Source of the DNA: Desulforamulus aeronauticus DSM 10349
GTDB lineage: Bacteria > Bacillota > Desulfotomaculia > Desulfotomaculales > Desulfotomaculaceae
DNA length: 64,000 nucleotides
Assembly: GCF_900142375.1 (NCBI RefSeq)
Contig: NZ_FRAR01000009.1
Coordinates: 109,020-173,019, forward strand
Direction: 5' to 3'
The first letter of the stretch is position 1; each line of letters opens with the position of its first letter. The position numbers and the translations under genes were made by a program. Below are positions 26,194 through 34,275 of this stretch, piece after piece. The notes below the pieces were generated by a model. The model saw only the letters and a list, made by a program, of their open reading frames with translations, had not been told where the DNA came from and made no database searches.

Positions 26194-27246
26194 ATGCTGG
26201 ACTTTGAACTGGACCTGGACCATTTTGCAAACATTAAGGTAATCGGTGTGGGTGGCGGCGGAAACAACGCAGTTAACCGAATGATCACTGCTGGGCTCAA
26301 GGGTGTTGAGTTTGTAGCGGTCAATACCGATGCCCAATCTCTGTTCTTGTCTCAAAGTAACCATAAAATACAAATAGGTACTAAGTTAACGAAAGGCTTG
26401 GGTGCCGGTGCTAACCCGGAAATTGGTGGTAAAGCAGCGGAGGAAAGCCGTGACGAAATTATGCAGGCATTAAAGGGTGCTGACATGGTCTTTGTCACTG
26501 CCGGCATGGGTGGTGGCACGGGTACAGGTGCTGCTCCTGTGGTAGCCGAAATTGCGAAGGAAATGGGTGCTCTTACCGTAGGTGTAGTTACCAAGCCATT
26601 CACCTTTGAGGGCAGAAAAAGACTAACCCAGGCCGAGTTAGGTATCGAAAACTTAAAAAGCAGAGTAGATACATTGATTACCATCCCTAACGATCGACTG
26701 TTACAGGTAATCGATAAAAATACATCCATTGTAGAAGCCTTCCGTATTGCAGATGATGTACTACGTCAAGGTGTACAGGGCATTTCAGACCTGATAGCTG
26801 TTCCGGGATTAATTAACTTAGACTTTGCCGACGTGAAGACCATTATGAAGGATACCGGCTCTGCCTTGATGGGTATCGGTGCCTCCACTGGCGAAAATCG
26901 TGCCACCGAGGCTGCTCGGATGGCGATCTCCAGCCCCCTGTTGGAAACTTCCATTGAGGGTGCCAGAGGTGTATTGTTGAACATCACCGGCGGTTCCTCC
27001 TTAGGCTTGTTCGAAGTAAATGAAGCAGCCGAAATTATTGCTCAGGCTGCAGATCCCGAGGCTAACATTATTTTTGGTGCGGTAATTGACGAGAGAATGA
27101 ATGAAGAAGTTCGTGTAACCGTTATTGCTACCGGCTTTGACCAACGGGTAGCTCCCAAAAAAGATAAGAAAAAACCAGAGATGGAAATTAAACCCTTTGC
27201 TAGCCACGACGATCTGGACATTCCGGCTTTCCTACGTCGCCGCTAA
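26194..27246 (+). CDS. ftsZ: Tubulin-like division GTPase FtsZ
   Basis: 350 residues. Cytoplasmic GTPase that polymerises into the Z ring. Motifs: [14 protein letters not shown] (about residues 16-29), the tubulin signature [16 protein letters not shown] (about 104-119), and the T7 region [12 protein letters not shown] (about 207) with the catalytic aspartate. Short linker, then a canonical C-terminal tail [12 protein letters not shown], the docking site for FtsA and other partners. ATG 26194 with GGAGGATAAC; the longer open frame from 25912 overlaps ftsA and is rejected. Followed by a strong terminator. Confidence 0.98.
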   Translation: MLDFELDLDHFANIKVIGVGGGGNNAVNRMITAGLKGVEFVAVNTDAQSLFLSQSNHKIQIGTKLTKGLGAGANPEIGGKAAEESRDEIMQALKGADMVFVTAGMGGGTGTGAAPVVAEIAKEMGALTVGVVTKPFTFEGRKRLTQAELGIENLKSRVDTLITIPNDRLLQVIDKNTSIVEAFRIADDVLRQGVQGISDLIAVPGLINLDFADVKTIMKDTGSALMGIGASTGENRATEAARMAISSPLLETSIEGARGVLLNITGGSSLGLFEVNEAAEIIAQAADPEANIIFGAVIDERMNEEVRVTVIATGFDQRVAPKKDKKKPEMEIKPFASHDDLDIPAFLRRR

Positions 27247-27252
27247 GTAACG

Positions 27253-27280
27253 AACCTCCTGCAGAAGCAGGAGGTTTTTT
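27253..27280 (+). terminator. Intrinsic terminator after ftsZ
   Basis: AACCTCCTGC (27253-27262), loop AGAA, GCAGGAGGTT (27267-27276) and T-tract. Confidence 0.92.
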
Positions 27281-27325
27281 CATCGACTTCTTTCCCTTAC
27301 TTACGCGCGCCCGGCATGGGCATTA

Positions 27326-27354
27326 TTGACAGTACCTCTTCCCTTGGATAACTC
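27326..27354 (+). promoter_or_regulatory. Predicted promoter for the two small genes after ftsZ
   Basis: TTGACA (27326-27331), 17 bp, TAACTC (27349-27354). Perfect -35, modest -10, about 48 bp before the ATG at 27403. Confidence 0.6.
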
Positions 27355-27402
27355 TTTAAAGCTACGGGAAAAATAATAAAAAAGTGAGGCAGGTGAAACT
27401 AG

Positions 27403-27552
27403 ATGACCACTCGAATCAATGCAGATAAACAGACTCTTACTACGAAAAAAGGTTTGGATAAGGTAAGGGGTCAACAATTCTTTGAGGATCGTAATAAAGG
27501 TCCGGCACACAAGGACTCCAACCGTAATGACATCAACGACCCCATCGGATAG
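27403..27552 (+). CDS. Very small charged protein of unknown function
   Basis: 49 residues, very hydrophilic (MTTRINADKQTLTTKKG at the N-terminus, rich in K, R, D, N), no cysteine, no membrane segment, probably disordered. ATG is preceded by GGCAGGTGA at about 7 nt, a promoter lies upstream, and the stop codon overlaps the SD (AGAGGTGA) of the next gene, suggesting coupled translation. These contexts argue it is a real gene. No family recognised. Confidence 0.6.
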   Translation: MTTRINADKQTLTTKKGLDKVRGQQFFEDRNKGPAHKDSNRNDINDPIG

Positions 27553-27563
27553 AGGTGAATTCC

Positions 27564-27788
27564 TTGGCTCCTAAATGGCGTCTATTAACCAGTGTTGCCA
27601 ACATGGTGGAAGCTGAAATTCTTAAGAGTGCACTGGAAAGCGCGGATATTCCGGTAAGCTTGAAATGGGAGAGTTTTAATGCGGTGCTTTTTGGTACATC
27701 TGCCAATGGACCCGGCACACAAGTTGATGTATTTGTGCCGGAGGAAGTTTGGGAAGAAGCGCAGGCATATCTCACATTCACAGACTAG
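27564..27788 (+). CDS. DUF2007-type small protein
   Basis: 74 residues with the pattern WRLLTSVANMVEAEILKSALESADIPV, which matches the DUF2007 fold (a PII-like alpha/beta unit often annotated 'putative signal transducing protein'). It ends DVFVPEEVWEEAQAYL, the family's usual closing helix. TTG at 27564 lies 5 nt after AGAGGTGA; the in-frame GTG at 27555 is inside that SD. Likely co-transcribed with the 49-residue gene upstream. Function unknown. Confidence 0.75.
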   Translation: MAPKWRLLTSVANMVEAEILKSALESADIPVSLKWESFNAVLFGTSANGPGTQVDVFVPEEVWEEAQAYLTFTD

Positions 27789-27803
27789 ATTGTTGAATGA
27801 AAC

Positions 27804-27810
27804 TGTCGAA
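27804..27810 (+). promoter_or_regulatory. Candidate Spo0A box upstream of spoIIGA
   Basis: TGTCGAA, an exact Spo0A core, 37 bp before the -35 of the spoIIG promoter. A one-mismatch copy TGTTGAA lies 13 bp further upstream at 27791-27797. Confidence 0.55.
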
Positions 27811-27846
27811 CGAAGAGGGAAAAAAGTTAGAATTGATTTCCAGATA

Positions 27847-27880
27847 TTGACAAGTTTCCCTTACCCTGGTGGTGTATAAT
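27847..27880 (+). promoter_or_regulatory. spoIIG-type promoter with 22-bp spacer
   Basis: Perfect TTGACA (27847-27852) and perfect TATAAT (27875-27880) are 22 bp apart, too far for normal sigma-A use. This is the known, unusual geometry of the Spo0A-activated spoIIG promoter of B. subtilis. The first transcribed base would be near 27887, 120 bp before spoIIGA. Confidence 0.75.
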
Positions 27881-27897
27881 ACTGCCAGGGTTTTTTA
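27864..27897 (+). terminator. Terminator hairpin overlapping the spoIIG promoter
   Basis: ACCCTGG (27863-27869) pairs with CCAGGGT (27885-27891), followed by TTTTTT. The loop contains the TATAAT of the spoIIG promoter. Confidence 0.65.
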
Positions 27898-28006
27898 TTT
27901 TATTCTCGTAAGACAAGCCTTTAATTGGGTTAACTGGCATATTTCATTAACTTACCCCATATCATGGTAGTGACCCTCTGTTTTTATAGAGCCGGGAGAA
28001 GCAGCG

Positions 28007-28900
28007 ATGAGACAAGTGGTCTATATAGATGAGGTATTGATAGTGAATCTTGCCATGAACCTTACTGCTCTATGGCTGACATCCAGATTCACGGGCAATG
28101 AACGTTCCTTTGCCAGGATGTTAGCTGGTGCGGCAGTGGGGTGTATTTATGCTTTTTTAGTGCTATGGCCAGGCTTTACGATGATGTTACATTTTTTTGC
28201 CAAGATATTGGTGGCCACTCTCATGGTTGTAATTGCCTTTGGGTTTAGGAGTTGGCGAAAGTTCATCCGACAGCTAGGCTATTTATTTCTCAGTAGCTTT
28301 TGCCTGGGTGGTATTGCCACGGGTTTACATTATCTTTGGCACACAGCAGTTATCGATTTGGAAAACAAGCTAGGATTAGGAGAATTTAATAAATGGGCAG
28401 TGTTAACCGCTACTATACTTATTGCCATGTTTCTGGGTCACTGGGGTGTTACAGGATGGCGCAAAGGATCTGCACAAATAGCAACAAAGATTCCCCTTAC
28501 CATAACCTTCTGGGGGAAAAAAGTCTCAGTTTTGGCTCTGGTTGATACAGGTAACCAATTAATTGATCCCTTAAGCCAACATCCGGTCATCATTTTGGAA
28601 TATGAAGTACTTAAATGTGTGTTGCCGGAAGAACTTTATGGGGCGTTTGGAGAGGGGACCGGCAATACCATTCTTGCTGTGTCAAACACTCCTTATGCCA
28701 ATCGTGTAAGATTAATACCCTTTCAATCTCTAGGACAGGATCATGGTATGTTGTTAGGAATTCGTCCTGATGAAGTTGAAATTCAGGTGAGGGATACCCC
28801 ACAAAGAGTTACCAATGTAGTAGTGGGAGTTTACCATCAGCAGTTAAGTCCGGAGCAAAGTTACAGGGCATTATTGCCCCCACGGTTACTGGTTTCCTAA
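28007..28900 (+). CDS. spoIIGA: Sporulation sigma-E factor-processing peptidase SpoIIGA
   Basis: A 297-residue membrane aspartic protease that removes the pro-sequence of sigma-E in the mother cell after a forespore signal. The N-terminal half has five membrane helices (first at [20 protein letters not shown]; last near [16 protein letters not shown]). The C-terminal half is a retropepsin-like domain with the catalytic motif [11 protein letters not shown] (about residues 180-190). ATG with GGGAGAAG upstream. Transcribed with sigE from the 22-bp-spacer promoter. Confidence 0.95.
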   Translation: MRQVVYIDEVLIVNLAMNLTALWLTSRFTGNERSFARMLAGAAVGCIYAFLVLWPGFTMMLHFFAKILVATLMVVIAFGFRSWRKFIRQLGYLFLSSFCLGGIATGLHYLWHTAVIDLENKLGLGEFNKWAVLTATILIAMFLGHWGVTGWRKGSAQIATKIPLTITFWGKKVSVLALVDTGNQLIDPLSQHPVIILEYEVLKCVLPEELYGAFGEGTGNTILAVSNTPYANRVRLIPFQSLGQDHGMLLGIRPDEVEIQVRDTPQRVTNVVVGVYHQQLSPEQSYRALLPPRLLVS

Positions 28901-28932
28901 TTTTGGGGAATGGGGTTCAGGGAGGGAGATGC

Positions 28933-29658
28933 TTGAAAAACACCTGGCATTTTAAGATACTTATTAGGCTTTACTTGGCTCGGGTATTTCAGTGGCTTGG
29001 GCAACAGCAGGAAATTTACTATGTTGGCAGCAGTGAAGCATTACCTCCTCCGCTGTCTAATGATGAAGAAAACGATTTGATTGAACGGCTTGGGCAAGGT
29101 GACGGTCAAGTTAAAAGCGTCCTCATTGAGCGAAATCTGAGGCTCGTAGTGTACATCGCCAGAAAATTTGAGAATACAGGTGTGGGAATCGAAGACTTGG
29201 TATCCATTGGCACCATTGGCTTAATTAAAGCAGTAAATACCTTTGATCCCCATAAAAAGATTAAACTAGCTACGTATGCTTCCCGTTGTATTGAAAATGA
29301 AATTCTCATGCACTTAAGAAGAAATAACAAGACTCGCTCGGAGGTTTCCTTTGATGAACCTCTAAATATTGATTGGGATGGCAATGAACTTCTGCTATCA
29401 GATGTACTGGGAACCGAAAACGATATTATTTATAAAAATTTGGAAGAAGAAGTTGACAAAAAACTGCTGCATCAGGCCCTCTTAAAATTATCCGGTCGAG
29501 AAAGGCGTATTATGGAACTGCGTTTTGGGTTAAACAATGGTACGGAAAAAACCCAAAAAGAAGTTGCAGATATGCTAGGTATCTCCCAATCCTATATTTC
29601 TCGCTTGGAAAAGCGTATTATTAAGCGCTTAAAAAAAGAAATTCATAGAATGGAGTAA
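28933..29658 (+). CDS. sigE: Mother-cell sporulation sigma factor SigE (pro-sigma-E)
   Basis: 241 residues. The N-terminal pro-sequence (hydrophobic [17 protein letters not shown], about residues 6-22) is followed by EIYYVG near the processing site. Region 2 shows [17 protein letters not shown] and [17 protein letters not shown]; region 4 shows [15 protein letters not shown] and the [28 protein letters not shown] 28933 has GGGAGGG 6 nt upstream; an in-frame TTG at 28903 lacks a good site. Activated by the neighbouring SpoIIGA. A terminator follows. Confidence 0.96.
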   Translation: MKNTWHFKILIRLYLARVFQWLGQQQEIYYVGSSEALPPPLSNDEENDLIERLGQGDGQVKSVLIERNLRLVVYIARKFENTGVGIEDLVSIGTIGLIKAVNTFDPHKKIKLATYASRCIENEILMHLRRNNKTRSEVSFDEPLNIDWDGNELLLSDVLGTENDIIYKNLEEEVDKKLLHQALLKLSGRERRIMELRFGLNNGTEKTQKEVADMLGISQSYISRLEKRIIKRLKKEIHRME

Positions 29659-29686
29659 TGTAAAAAACAGAGAAAACAACAGATTT

Positions 29687-29728
29687 AACCCCTTAAACAC
29701 CTATTTAATGGTGTTTTTGGGGTTTTTT
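29687..29728 (+). terminator. Intrinsic terminator between sigE and sigG
   Basis: AACCCC-ttaa-ACACC (29687-29701) pairs with GGTGT-tttt-GGGGTT (29710-29724), then a T-tract. Confidence 0.8.
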
Positions 29729-29745
29729 CCTGAGCTCGATGGCAT

Positions 29746-29775
29746 GTATATAAGAATTTTACCAAGGTAATAATG
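29746..29775 (+). promoter_or_regulatory. Sigma-F/sigma-G promoter of sigG
   Basis: GTATA (29746-29750), exactly 15 bp, then GGTAATAATG (29766-29775). This fits the forespore sigma-F consensus GywTA-N15-GgnrAnAnTw at all but the last base. The ATG of sigG is 76 bp downstream. Confidence 0.8.
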
Positions 29776-29851
29776 AACCTGTAAGGTCAAGTTCGAACGT
29801 TTACTAAACTGATACCGCTGCTGTATTAGAACAACGTCGGGAGGCCAGTAC

Positions 29852-30625
29852 ATGCTCGTAAACAAGGTCGAGATCTGCGGAGTCAATACATCGAAACTGC
29901 CTGTACTAACCAACAGTCAGATGAGAACTTTGTTTGAAGTTATGCAGCAAGGAGATAAAGATGCCAGAGCGCAACTCATTAATGGTAATTTAAGACTGGT
30001 ACTGAGTGTGATTCAGCGTTTTACCAATCGTGGCGAGTATGTTGATGATTTATTTCAGGTGGGCTGCATTGGTCTGATGAAAGCCATTGATAATTTCGAT
30101 TTGAGCCAGAATGTCAAATTTTCCACCTATGCGGTACCCATGATTATTGGCGAGATTAGACGCTATTTAAGGGACAATAACCCCATTCGGGTCAGCCGTT
30201 CCTTGCGGGATGTGGCCTACAAGGCATTGCAAGTAAGAGACAGCTTGGTTAACAAATATTCTCGGGAACCATCTATTAATGAGATTGCCGGGGAATTAAA
30301 AATGCCCCGTGAGGAAATTGTTTTTGCCTTGGATGCCATACAAGAGCCGATTTCCCTCTTTGAGCCCATTTACCATGATGGTGGAGATCCCATTTTTGTG
30401 ATGGATCAGATTAGTGATGAAAAAAATGTTGATCTTAGTTGGCTTGAAGAGATATCTATTAAAGATGCCTTAAGAAGATTAAGTGATAGAGAAAAGCACA
30501 TTTTAACCTTGCGTTTCTTCGAAGGCAAAACTCAAATGGAAGTAGCAGAAGAAATCGGCATCTCCCAAGCTCAAGTATCACGCCTGGAAAAAGCAGCCCT
30601 GAGCCATATGAAAAAATATGTGTAA
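29852..30625 (+). CDS. sigG: Late forespore sigma factor SigG
   Basis: 257 residues. The N-terminus VNKVEICGVNTSKLPVLTN is the SigG hallmark that binds anti-sigma factors. Region 2: NGNLRLVLSVIQRF, DDLFQVGCIGLMKAIDNFD, FSTYAVPMIIGEIRRYLRDNN. Region 3 around RSLRDVAYKAL and region 4 with LSDREKHILTLRFFEGKTQMEVAEEIG. ATG with GGGAGG. Has its own forespore-type promoter after the sigE terminator, so expression in the forespore under sigma-F, then self-activation, is expected. A CTTTAGCC/GGCTAAAG hairpin (30630-30653) follows. Confidence 0.97.
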   Translation: MLVNKVEICGVNTSKLPVLTNSQMRTLFEVMQQGDKDARAQLINGNLRLVLSVIQRFTNRGEYVDDLFQVGCIGLMKAIDNFDLSQNVKFSTYAVPMIIGEIRRYLRDNNPIRVSRSLRDVAYKALQVRDSLVNKYSREPSINEIAGELKMPREEIVFALDAIQEPISLFEPIYHDGGDPIFVMDQISDEKNVDLSWLEEISIKDALRRLSDREKHILTLRFFEGKTQMEVAEEIGISQAQVSRLEKAALSHMKKYV

Positions 30626-30707
30626 ACAGCTTTAGCCTTTCCTGTGGCTAAAGGGTAGGGCCAAAGGCTGACCCCGAAGAAATACTCCAAAGCAAAGTTT
30701 GTCCAAA

Positions 30708-30734
30708 AAATAAGGCCCGAAGCCTTATTTTTTT
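30708..30734 (+). terminator. Intrinsic terminator after sigG
   Basis: AAATAAGGC (30708-30716) and GCCTTATTT (30722-30730), then T-tract, 5-nt loop. Confidence 0.88.
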
Positions 30735-30785
30735 GTGCAGAAGCAGGCTACCTCTGCATATAAATAAGAAAGGGAGGTGGCCGGC

Positions 30786-31055
30786 TTGATTAAAATTTCA
30801 GACCTACGCATGAGAGAAGTTGTTAATGTGGTGGATGGTAGAAGGCTGGGGCTTATTAGAGATATTGATATAGACTTAGAAGCCGGTCGTATTGCTGCTT
30901 TAATATTGCCTGGACAAGGTCGGTTTTTGGGACTGTTTGGCAGGGACGATGAACTGGTTGTACCTTGGGATAAAATTAAGAAAATTGGACTTGATATTAT
31001 ATTGGTTGAACTACCACCCTACCACAATCCTAGAGAAGAGGGCTATCGGTATTAA
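30786..31055 (+). CDS. ylmC: YlmC/YmxH-family PRC-barrel sporulation-associated protein
   Basis: 89 residues forming one PRC-barrel-like unit (IKISDLRMREVVNVVDGRRLG, then IDLEAGRIAALILPG and VPWDKIKKIGLDIILVEL). The YlmC/YmxH family is found beside sigG in many spore formers and is annotated as sporulation-related; its mechanism is not known. TTG 30786 is chosen because GGGAGGTG lies 6 nt before it; the in-frame GTG at 30777 is within the SD. Confidence 0.8.
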   Translation: MIKISDLRMREVVNVVDGRRLGLIRDIDIDLEAGRIAALILPGQGRFLGLFGRDDELVVPWDKIKKIGLDIILVELPPYHNPREEGYRY

Positions 31056-31122
31056 AGAATGGAAGAAGAATTAACAATATGTCATGAATATTAACAATTA
31101 TCAAATAAAAATAATATTGCAT

Positions 31123-31133
31123 TTTGTCGAAAG
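31123..31133 (+). promoter_or_regulatory. Possible Spo0A box
   Basis: TTTGTCGAAAG matches the Spo0A consensus TTTGTCGAAAA at 10 of 11 bases. It lies 219 bp before the lactate utilisation genes in an AT-rich region, so chance occurrence is possible. Confidence 0.35.
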
Positions 31134-31176
31134 TTTTAATATACTTTAGTTAGTTTATAAGGGTCTTTCCACAGGT

Positions 31177-31208
31177 AAAGAAATGTTAAAAAGGTTTAAC
31201 ATTTCTTT
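31177..31208. promoter_or_regulatory. Perfect 14-bp inverted repeat before the lactate utilisation genes
   Basis: AAAGAAATGTTAAA (31177-31190), AAGG, TTTAACATTTCTTT (31195-31208). No T-run follows on either side, so an operator is as likely as a terminator. Confidence 0.55.
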
Positions 31209-31351
31209 AATTATGTTGTAGTTATATGGCTTAATTTGCTAATCGTGGTCAGACCATCATGCCTAAAAATCCTTTATCATCAAACTCATCTAATCTATTC
31301 CACTTTTATTTCAAAGAGAATTGCCAAAACAACAAAAAAGAGGTGTGTTAC

Positions 31352-31939
31352 ATGACTGCAGTACAGGATAAGGCAGAAAAGTCGTACAATGAGGCAACAG
31401 GTGCTGCTTTGTACGATAGATTTAAGGCCAGTGCAGAGTTATTGTCTGCAGAGGTTCACAGAGCTGCCAATATGGAGGAGGCACGCCAACTGGTGACCCA
31501 GATCATCAAAGATCTGGACACCCCCAAGGTTGTTTATGCTCCCTCAGAATTAATGGATACTCTGGATGTTAAATCCATCGGACAAGCAGCCGGTGTGACA
31601 ATGACAGCAGAAAACCTACGGCAACAGGCTGCCGATGCAGGACTGGGTATTTCTCAGCTGGATTATGCCATTGCTGAAATTGGTACATTGGCGGGTAATG
31701 CCAACAGCATTGAAAGCCGAATGGTGTCCATTTTACCTCCCATTCACATGGCTGTAATTAGGACGAAAAATATCTTACCCAACCTGTTAGAAACCATCGC
31801 AACCTATAATGAAAAATTAGGTGAACTACCACGCTATTTGACCTTTGTCAGTGGCCCCAGCCGTACCTCGGATATTGAACGGGTATTAACCATCGGTGTT
31901 CACGGGCCCGGCAGACTGATCATCGTATTTATTGACTAA
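31352..31939 (+). CDS. lutC: LutC/YkgG-type LUD-domain protein
   Basis: 195 residues covering one LUD domain. LutC-like proteins act with an Fe-S subunit and a CCG-domain subunit in L-lactate oxidation to pyruvate. Visible motifs are DYAIAEIGTLAGNANSIESR (about residues 104-123), LPPIHMAVI and the terminal SGPSRTSDIERVLTIGVHGP, the conserved SGPS signature. ATG 31352 with AAGAGGTG 6 nt upstream; the frame extends to 31259 without a better site. Fourteen bases separate it from the next gene, clearly one operon. Confidence 0.88.
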   Translation: MTAVQDKAEKSYNEATGAALYDRFKASAELLSAEVHRAANMEEARQLVTQIIKDLDTPKVVYAPSELMDTLDVKSIGQAAGVTMTAENLRQQAADAGLGISQLDYAIAEIGTLAGNANSIESRMVSILPPIHMAVIRTKNILPNLLETIATYNEKLGELPRYLTFVSGPSRTSDIERVLTIGVHGPGRLIIVFID

Positions 31940-31952
31940 GGGGTGAAAATTA

Positions 31953-34097
31953 GTGGCTACAGTTCTTAAAAATGAAATTAATAATGCTTTAAATAACGAC
32001 AACCTTACCGGGGCTCTGGGAAGATTCGGGGAAGCTTACCTTCCTGCACGGGAAAAAGCCTACGAAGGCAAGGACTTTGAGGCGACCAGGGAAAAGATCG
32101 CACAAATTAAGAGCCATGCTGCTGAAAATATGGAGGCACTGGCCCAACAATTTTTAGCTCAGGCAGAGAAAAACGGTGCGAAGGTATTCCGTGCCAAAAC
32201 GGGTCAGGAGGCCAAAGAATACATTGCCAAGTTGATCACAGAGCATAACGTTAAAAGTGTAATTAAGTCGAAATCGATGGCTTCCGAGGAAATTCACCTC
32301 AATGATTATCTTCTGAAAAATACGGATGTCAATGAAGTTGCCGAGACAGATTTAGGGGAATGGATTATCCAGTTGTGCGGTCAGCGTCCCTCTCACATGG
32401 TAATGCCAGCGATTCACATGACCCGGGGTGAAGTGGCAGAAATTTTTTCTAAAGAAACCAATCAACAGTTAGAACCGGATATTGCCAAACTGGTTAAGGT
32501 GGCCAGGGAAAACCTGCGTGAAAAGTTTTTAAAGGCTAAAATGGGTATTTCCGGAGCCAATATAGCTGTGGCAGAAACGGGTACCCTGGTTATGTGTACT
32601 AATGAAGGAAATGGCCGTTTAACTACCACGGTACCCCCTATTCACGTGGTACTGGTAGGTTTAGAGAAGCTGGTGGCAAAGTTTGAGGATGTCGGACCTA
32701 TTTTAGAGGCCCTACCCCGTAGTGCTACTGCTCAGAAGCTTACGACCTACGTCACCATGATGTCCGGGTCGACGCCGGCCATTGACCTAGATGGCAATAT
32801 TGTCGAACAAAAAGAAATGCACATTGTATTGATGGATAATGGTCGTACCGAAATGCGGGAAGATCCCTTATTTAAACAGGCCTTACAATGCATTCGCTGC
32901 GCCTCCTGCCTCAATGTTTGCCCTGTTTTCCAAAAGGTAGGAGGACACGTGTATGGTGATGTCTATACCGGTGGTATTGGTACCATTCTTACCGCTTTCT
33001 TAAATAGTTTTGAAAAGGCTGGAGAACTGCAGAACCTTTGCCTTCGTTGTGAACGCTGCAAGGCCTACTGCCCCGGTAAGATTGATCTACCTGCTTTAAT
33101 TACCGAACTGCGTCGTCGTACGGTGAAAAAAGAAGGTATGCCCTTGGGTCAAAAGCTTATTTTAGAAAAGGTGCTGACTAACCGTAAACTGTTCCACAGT
33201 TTGATTAGAACTGCCTCCGTGGCTCAAAAGCCCTTTGTCAAAGGGAACACGATTCGTCACCTGCCCCTGTTCTTCTCGGGCCTAACCGAGGGACGCAGTC
33301 TACCAGCGGTAACTGATAAACCGCTGCGCGATCGAGTTGGACGTTCTGTACCCAAAGGTAAAGTAAAGGCTAGGGTTGCCTACTATGCCGGTTGCCTGGG
33401 TGATTTCGTTTACCCCGAACAGGGTGAAGCTGCTTATAAAGTATTAAACAAGATGGGGATGGAGGTTGTCTTCCCCTTAGAGCAAACCTGCTGCGGCATT
33501 CCGGCCAGCCAGATGGGTGCACCGGAAGTGGCTGTTAAACTAGCCAAGCAAAATATTGAGGCACTAGAAAAGGAAAATGTGGATTACATTGTATCTCTTT
33601 GCCCAACTTGCATAGAGGTGCTCAAGCATCATTATTTGGATCACTTTAAAGATGATCCGGCTTGGCGTGCACGGGCTGAGAAAATATCTGCCAAAATGGT
33701 TGATTTTCCTTCTTTTGTCGCTCAACACGGCCAGGATCTGCAATTCAACAAGCTGTCAACCAGCGTAACCTATCATGATTCCTGCCATATGAAACGGGCC
33801 CTGGGTGTTTGGCAAGAACCCCGGGAACTGCTGACTAAAGCAGGGGTTACTTTGACCGAAATGAAAGGCTGTGACGATTGCTGCGGTTTTGGTGGTTCTT
33901 ACTCCATTAAGATGCCGGAGATCTCGAAGGCTATCTTGGATAAGAAAATAACCAATATTGAAGACACCGGTGCCAATGTACTGGCTCTTGATTGTCCCGG
34001 CTGTAAGATGCAAATCGCTGGTGGCTTGGACGCCAAAGGCAAGAATATTAGGGTAAGACATACTGCCGAGTTATTGGCAGAAGCGATCAAAGAGTAG
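31953..34097 (+). CDS. Fused LutB-LutA-type lactate oxidation iron-sulfur protein
   Basis: 714 residues joining functions that are often separate. Residues about 60-300 are a LUD (LutB) domain with SKSMASEEIHLNDYL and MSGSTPAID. Residues about 305-375 hold two [4Fe-4S] motifs, CIRCASCLNVCP and CLRCERCKAYCP. Residues about 470-714 carry two CCG domains with YYAGCLGDF...TCCGIPASQ and DSCHMKRALG...GCDDCCGFGGSYS, which bind unusual Fe-S clusters. Together with LutC this makes a two-gene lactate dehydrogenase complex, expected to pass electrons to the quinone pool or an electron-transfer flavoprotein. GTG start with AAGGGGTGA. Confidence 0.88.
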   Translation: MATVLKNEINNALNNDNLTGALGRFGEAYLPAREKAYEGKDFEATREKIAQIKSHAAENMEALAQQFLAQAEKNGAKVFRAKTGQEAKEYIAKLITEHNVKSVIKSKSMASEEIHLNDYLLKNTDVNEVAETDLGEWIIQLCGQRPSHMVMPAIHMTRGEVAEIFSKETNQQLEPDIAKLVKVARENLREKFLKAKMGISGANIAVAETGTLVMCTNEGNGRLTTTVPPIHVVLVGLEKLVAKFEDVGPILEALPRSATAQKLTTYVTMMSGSTPAIDLDGNIVEQKEMHIVLMDNGRTEMREDPLFKQALQCIRCASCLNVCPVFQKVGGHVYGDVYTGGIGTILTAFLNSFEKAGELQNLCLRCERCKAYCPGKIDLPALITELRRRTVKKEGMPLGQKLILEKVLTNRKLFHSLIRTASVAQKPFVKGNTIRHLPLFFSGLTEGRSLPAVTDKPLRDRVGRSVPKGKVKARVAYYAGCLGDFVYPEQGEAAYKVLNKMGMEVVFPLEQTCCGIPASQMGAPEVAVKLAKQNIEALEKENVDYIVSLCPTCIEVLKHHYLDHFKDDPAWRARAEKISAKMVDFPSFVAQHGQDLQFNKLSTSVTYHDSCHMKRALGVWQEPRELLTKAGVTLTEMKGCDDCCGFGGSYSIKMPEISKAILDKKITNIEDTGANVLALDCPGCKMQIAGGLDAKGKNIRVRHTAELLAEAIKE

Positions 34098-34110
34098 ATG
34101 CTAGATCTGG

Positions 34111-34139
34111 AGGTTGGGAGCTGTCCCAGCCTCTTTTTG
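34111..34139 (+). terminator. Intrinsic terminator of the lactate operon
   Basis: GAGGTTGGGA, loop GCTG, TCCCAGCCTC (one G-T pair), then TTTTT. Confidence 0.88.
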
Positions 34140-34205
34140 CGTCATAGGCCCAGGCGGTAGTCTTTTAAAGACGTTTACTATGTAGAAATGGATAGTAAAT
34201 GGCAC

Positions 34206-34235
34206 TTGACAGATACTATTCAGGCAAGCCATAAT
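34206..34235 (+). promoter_or_regulatory. Promoter of the methyltransferase gene
   Basis: TTGACA (34206-34211), 18 bp, CATAAT (34230-34235), 41 bp before the start codon. Confidence 0.75.
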
Positions 34236-34245
34236 TTGCCTGAAT
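34218..34245. promoter_or_regulatory. Inverted-repeat operator overlapping the -10
   Basis: Perfect 10-bp arms ATTCAGGCAA (34218-34227) and TTGCCTGAAT (34236-34245) around an 8-bp centre that contains most of the -10. Position is that of a repressor operator. Confidence 0.65.
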
Positions 34246-34266
34246 GGCTAAAGGCTAAAAAGGCGG
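34246..34266 (+). repeat. Short heptamer array
   Basis: GGCTAAA-GGCTAAA-AAGGCGG, two exact units and a degenerate one, same family as in the mur cluster gaps. Confidence 0.4.
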
Positions 34267-34275
34267 TGGAGCAAA

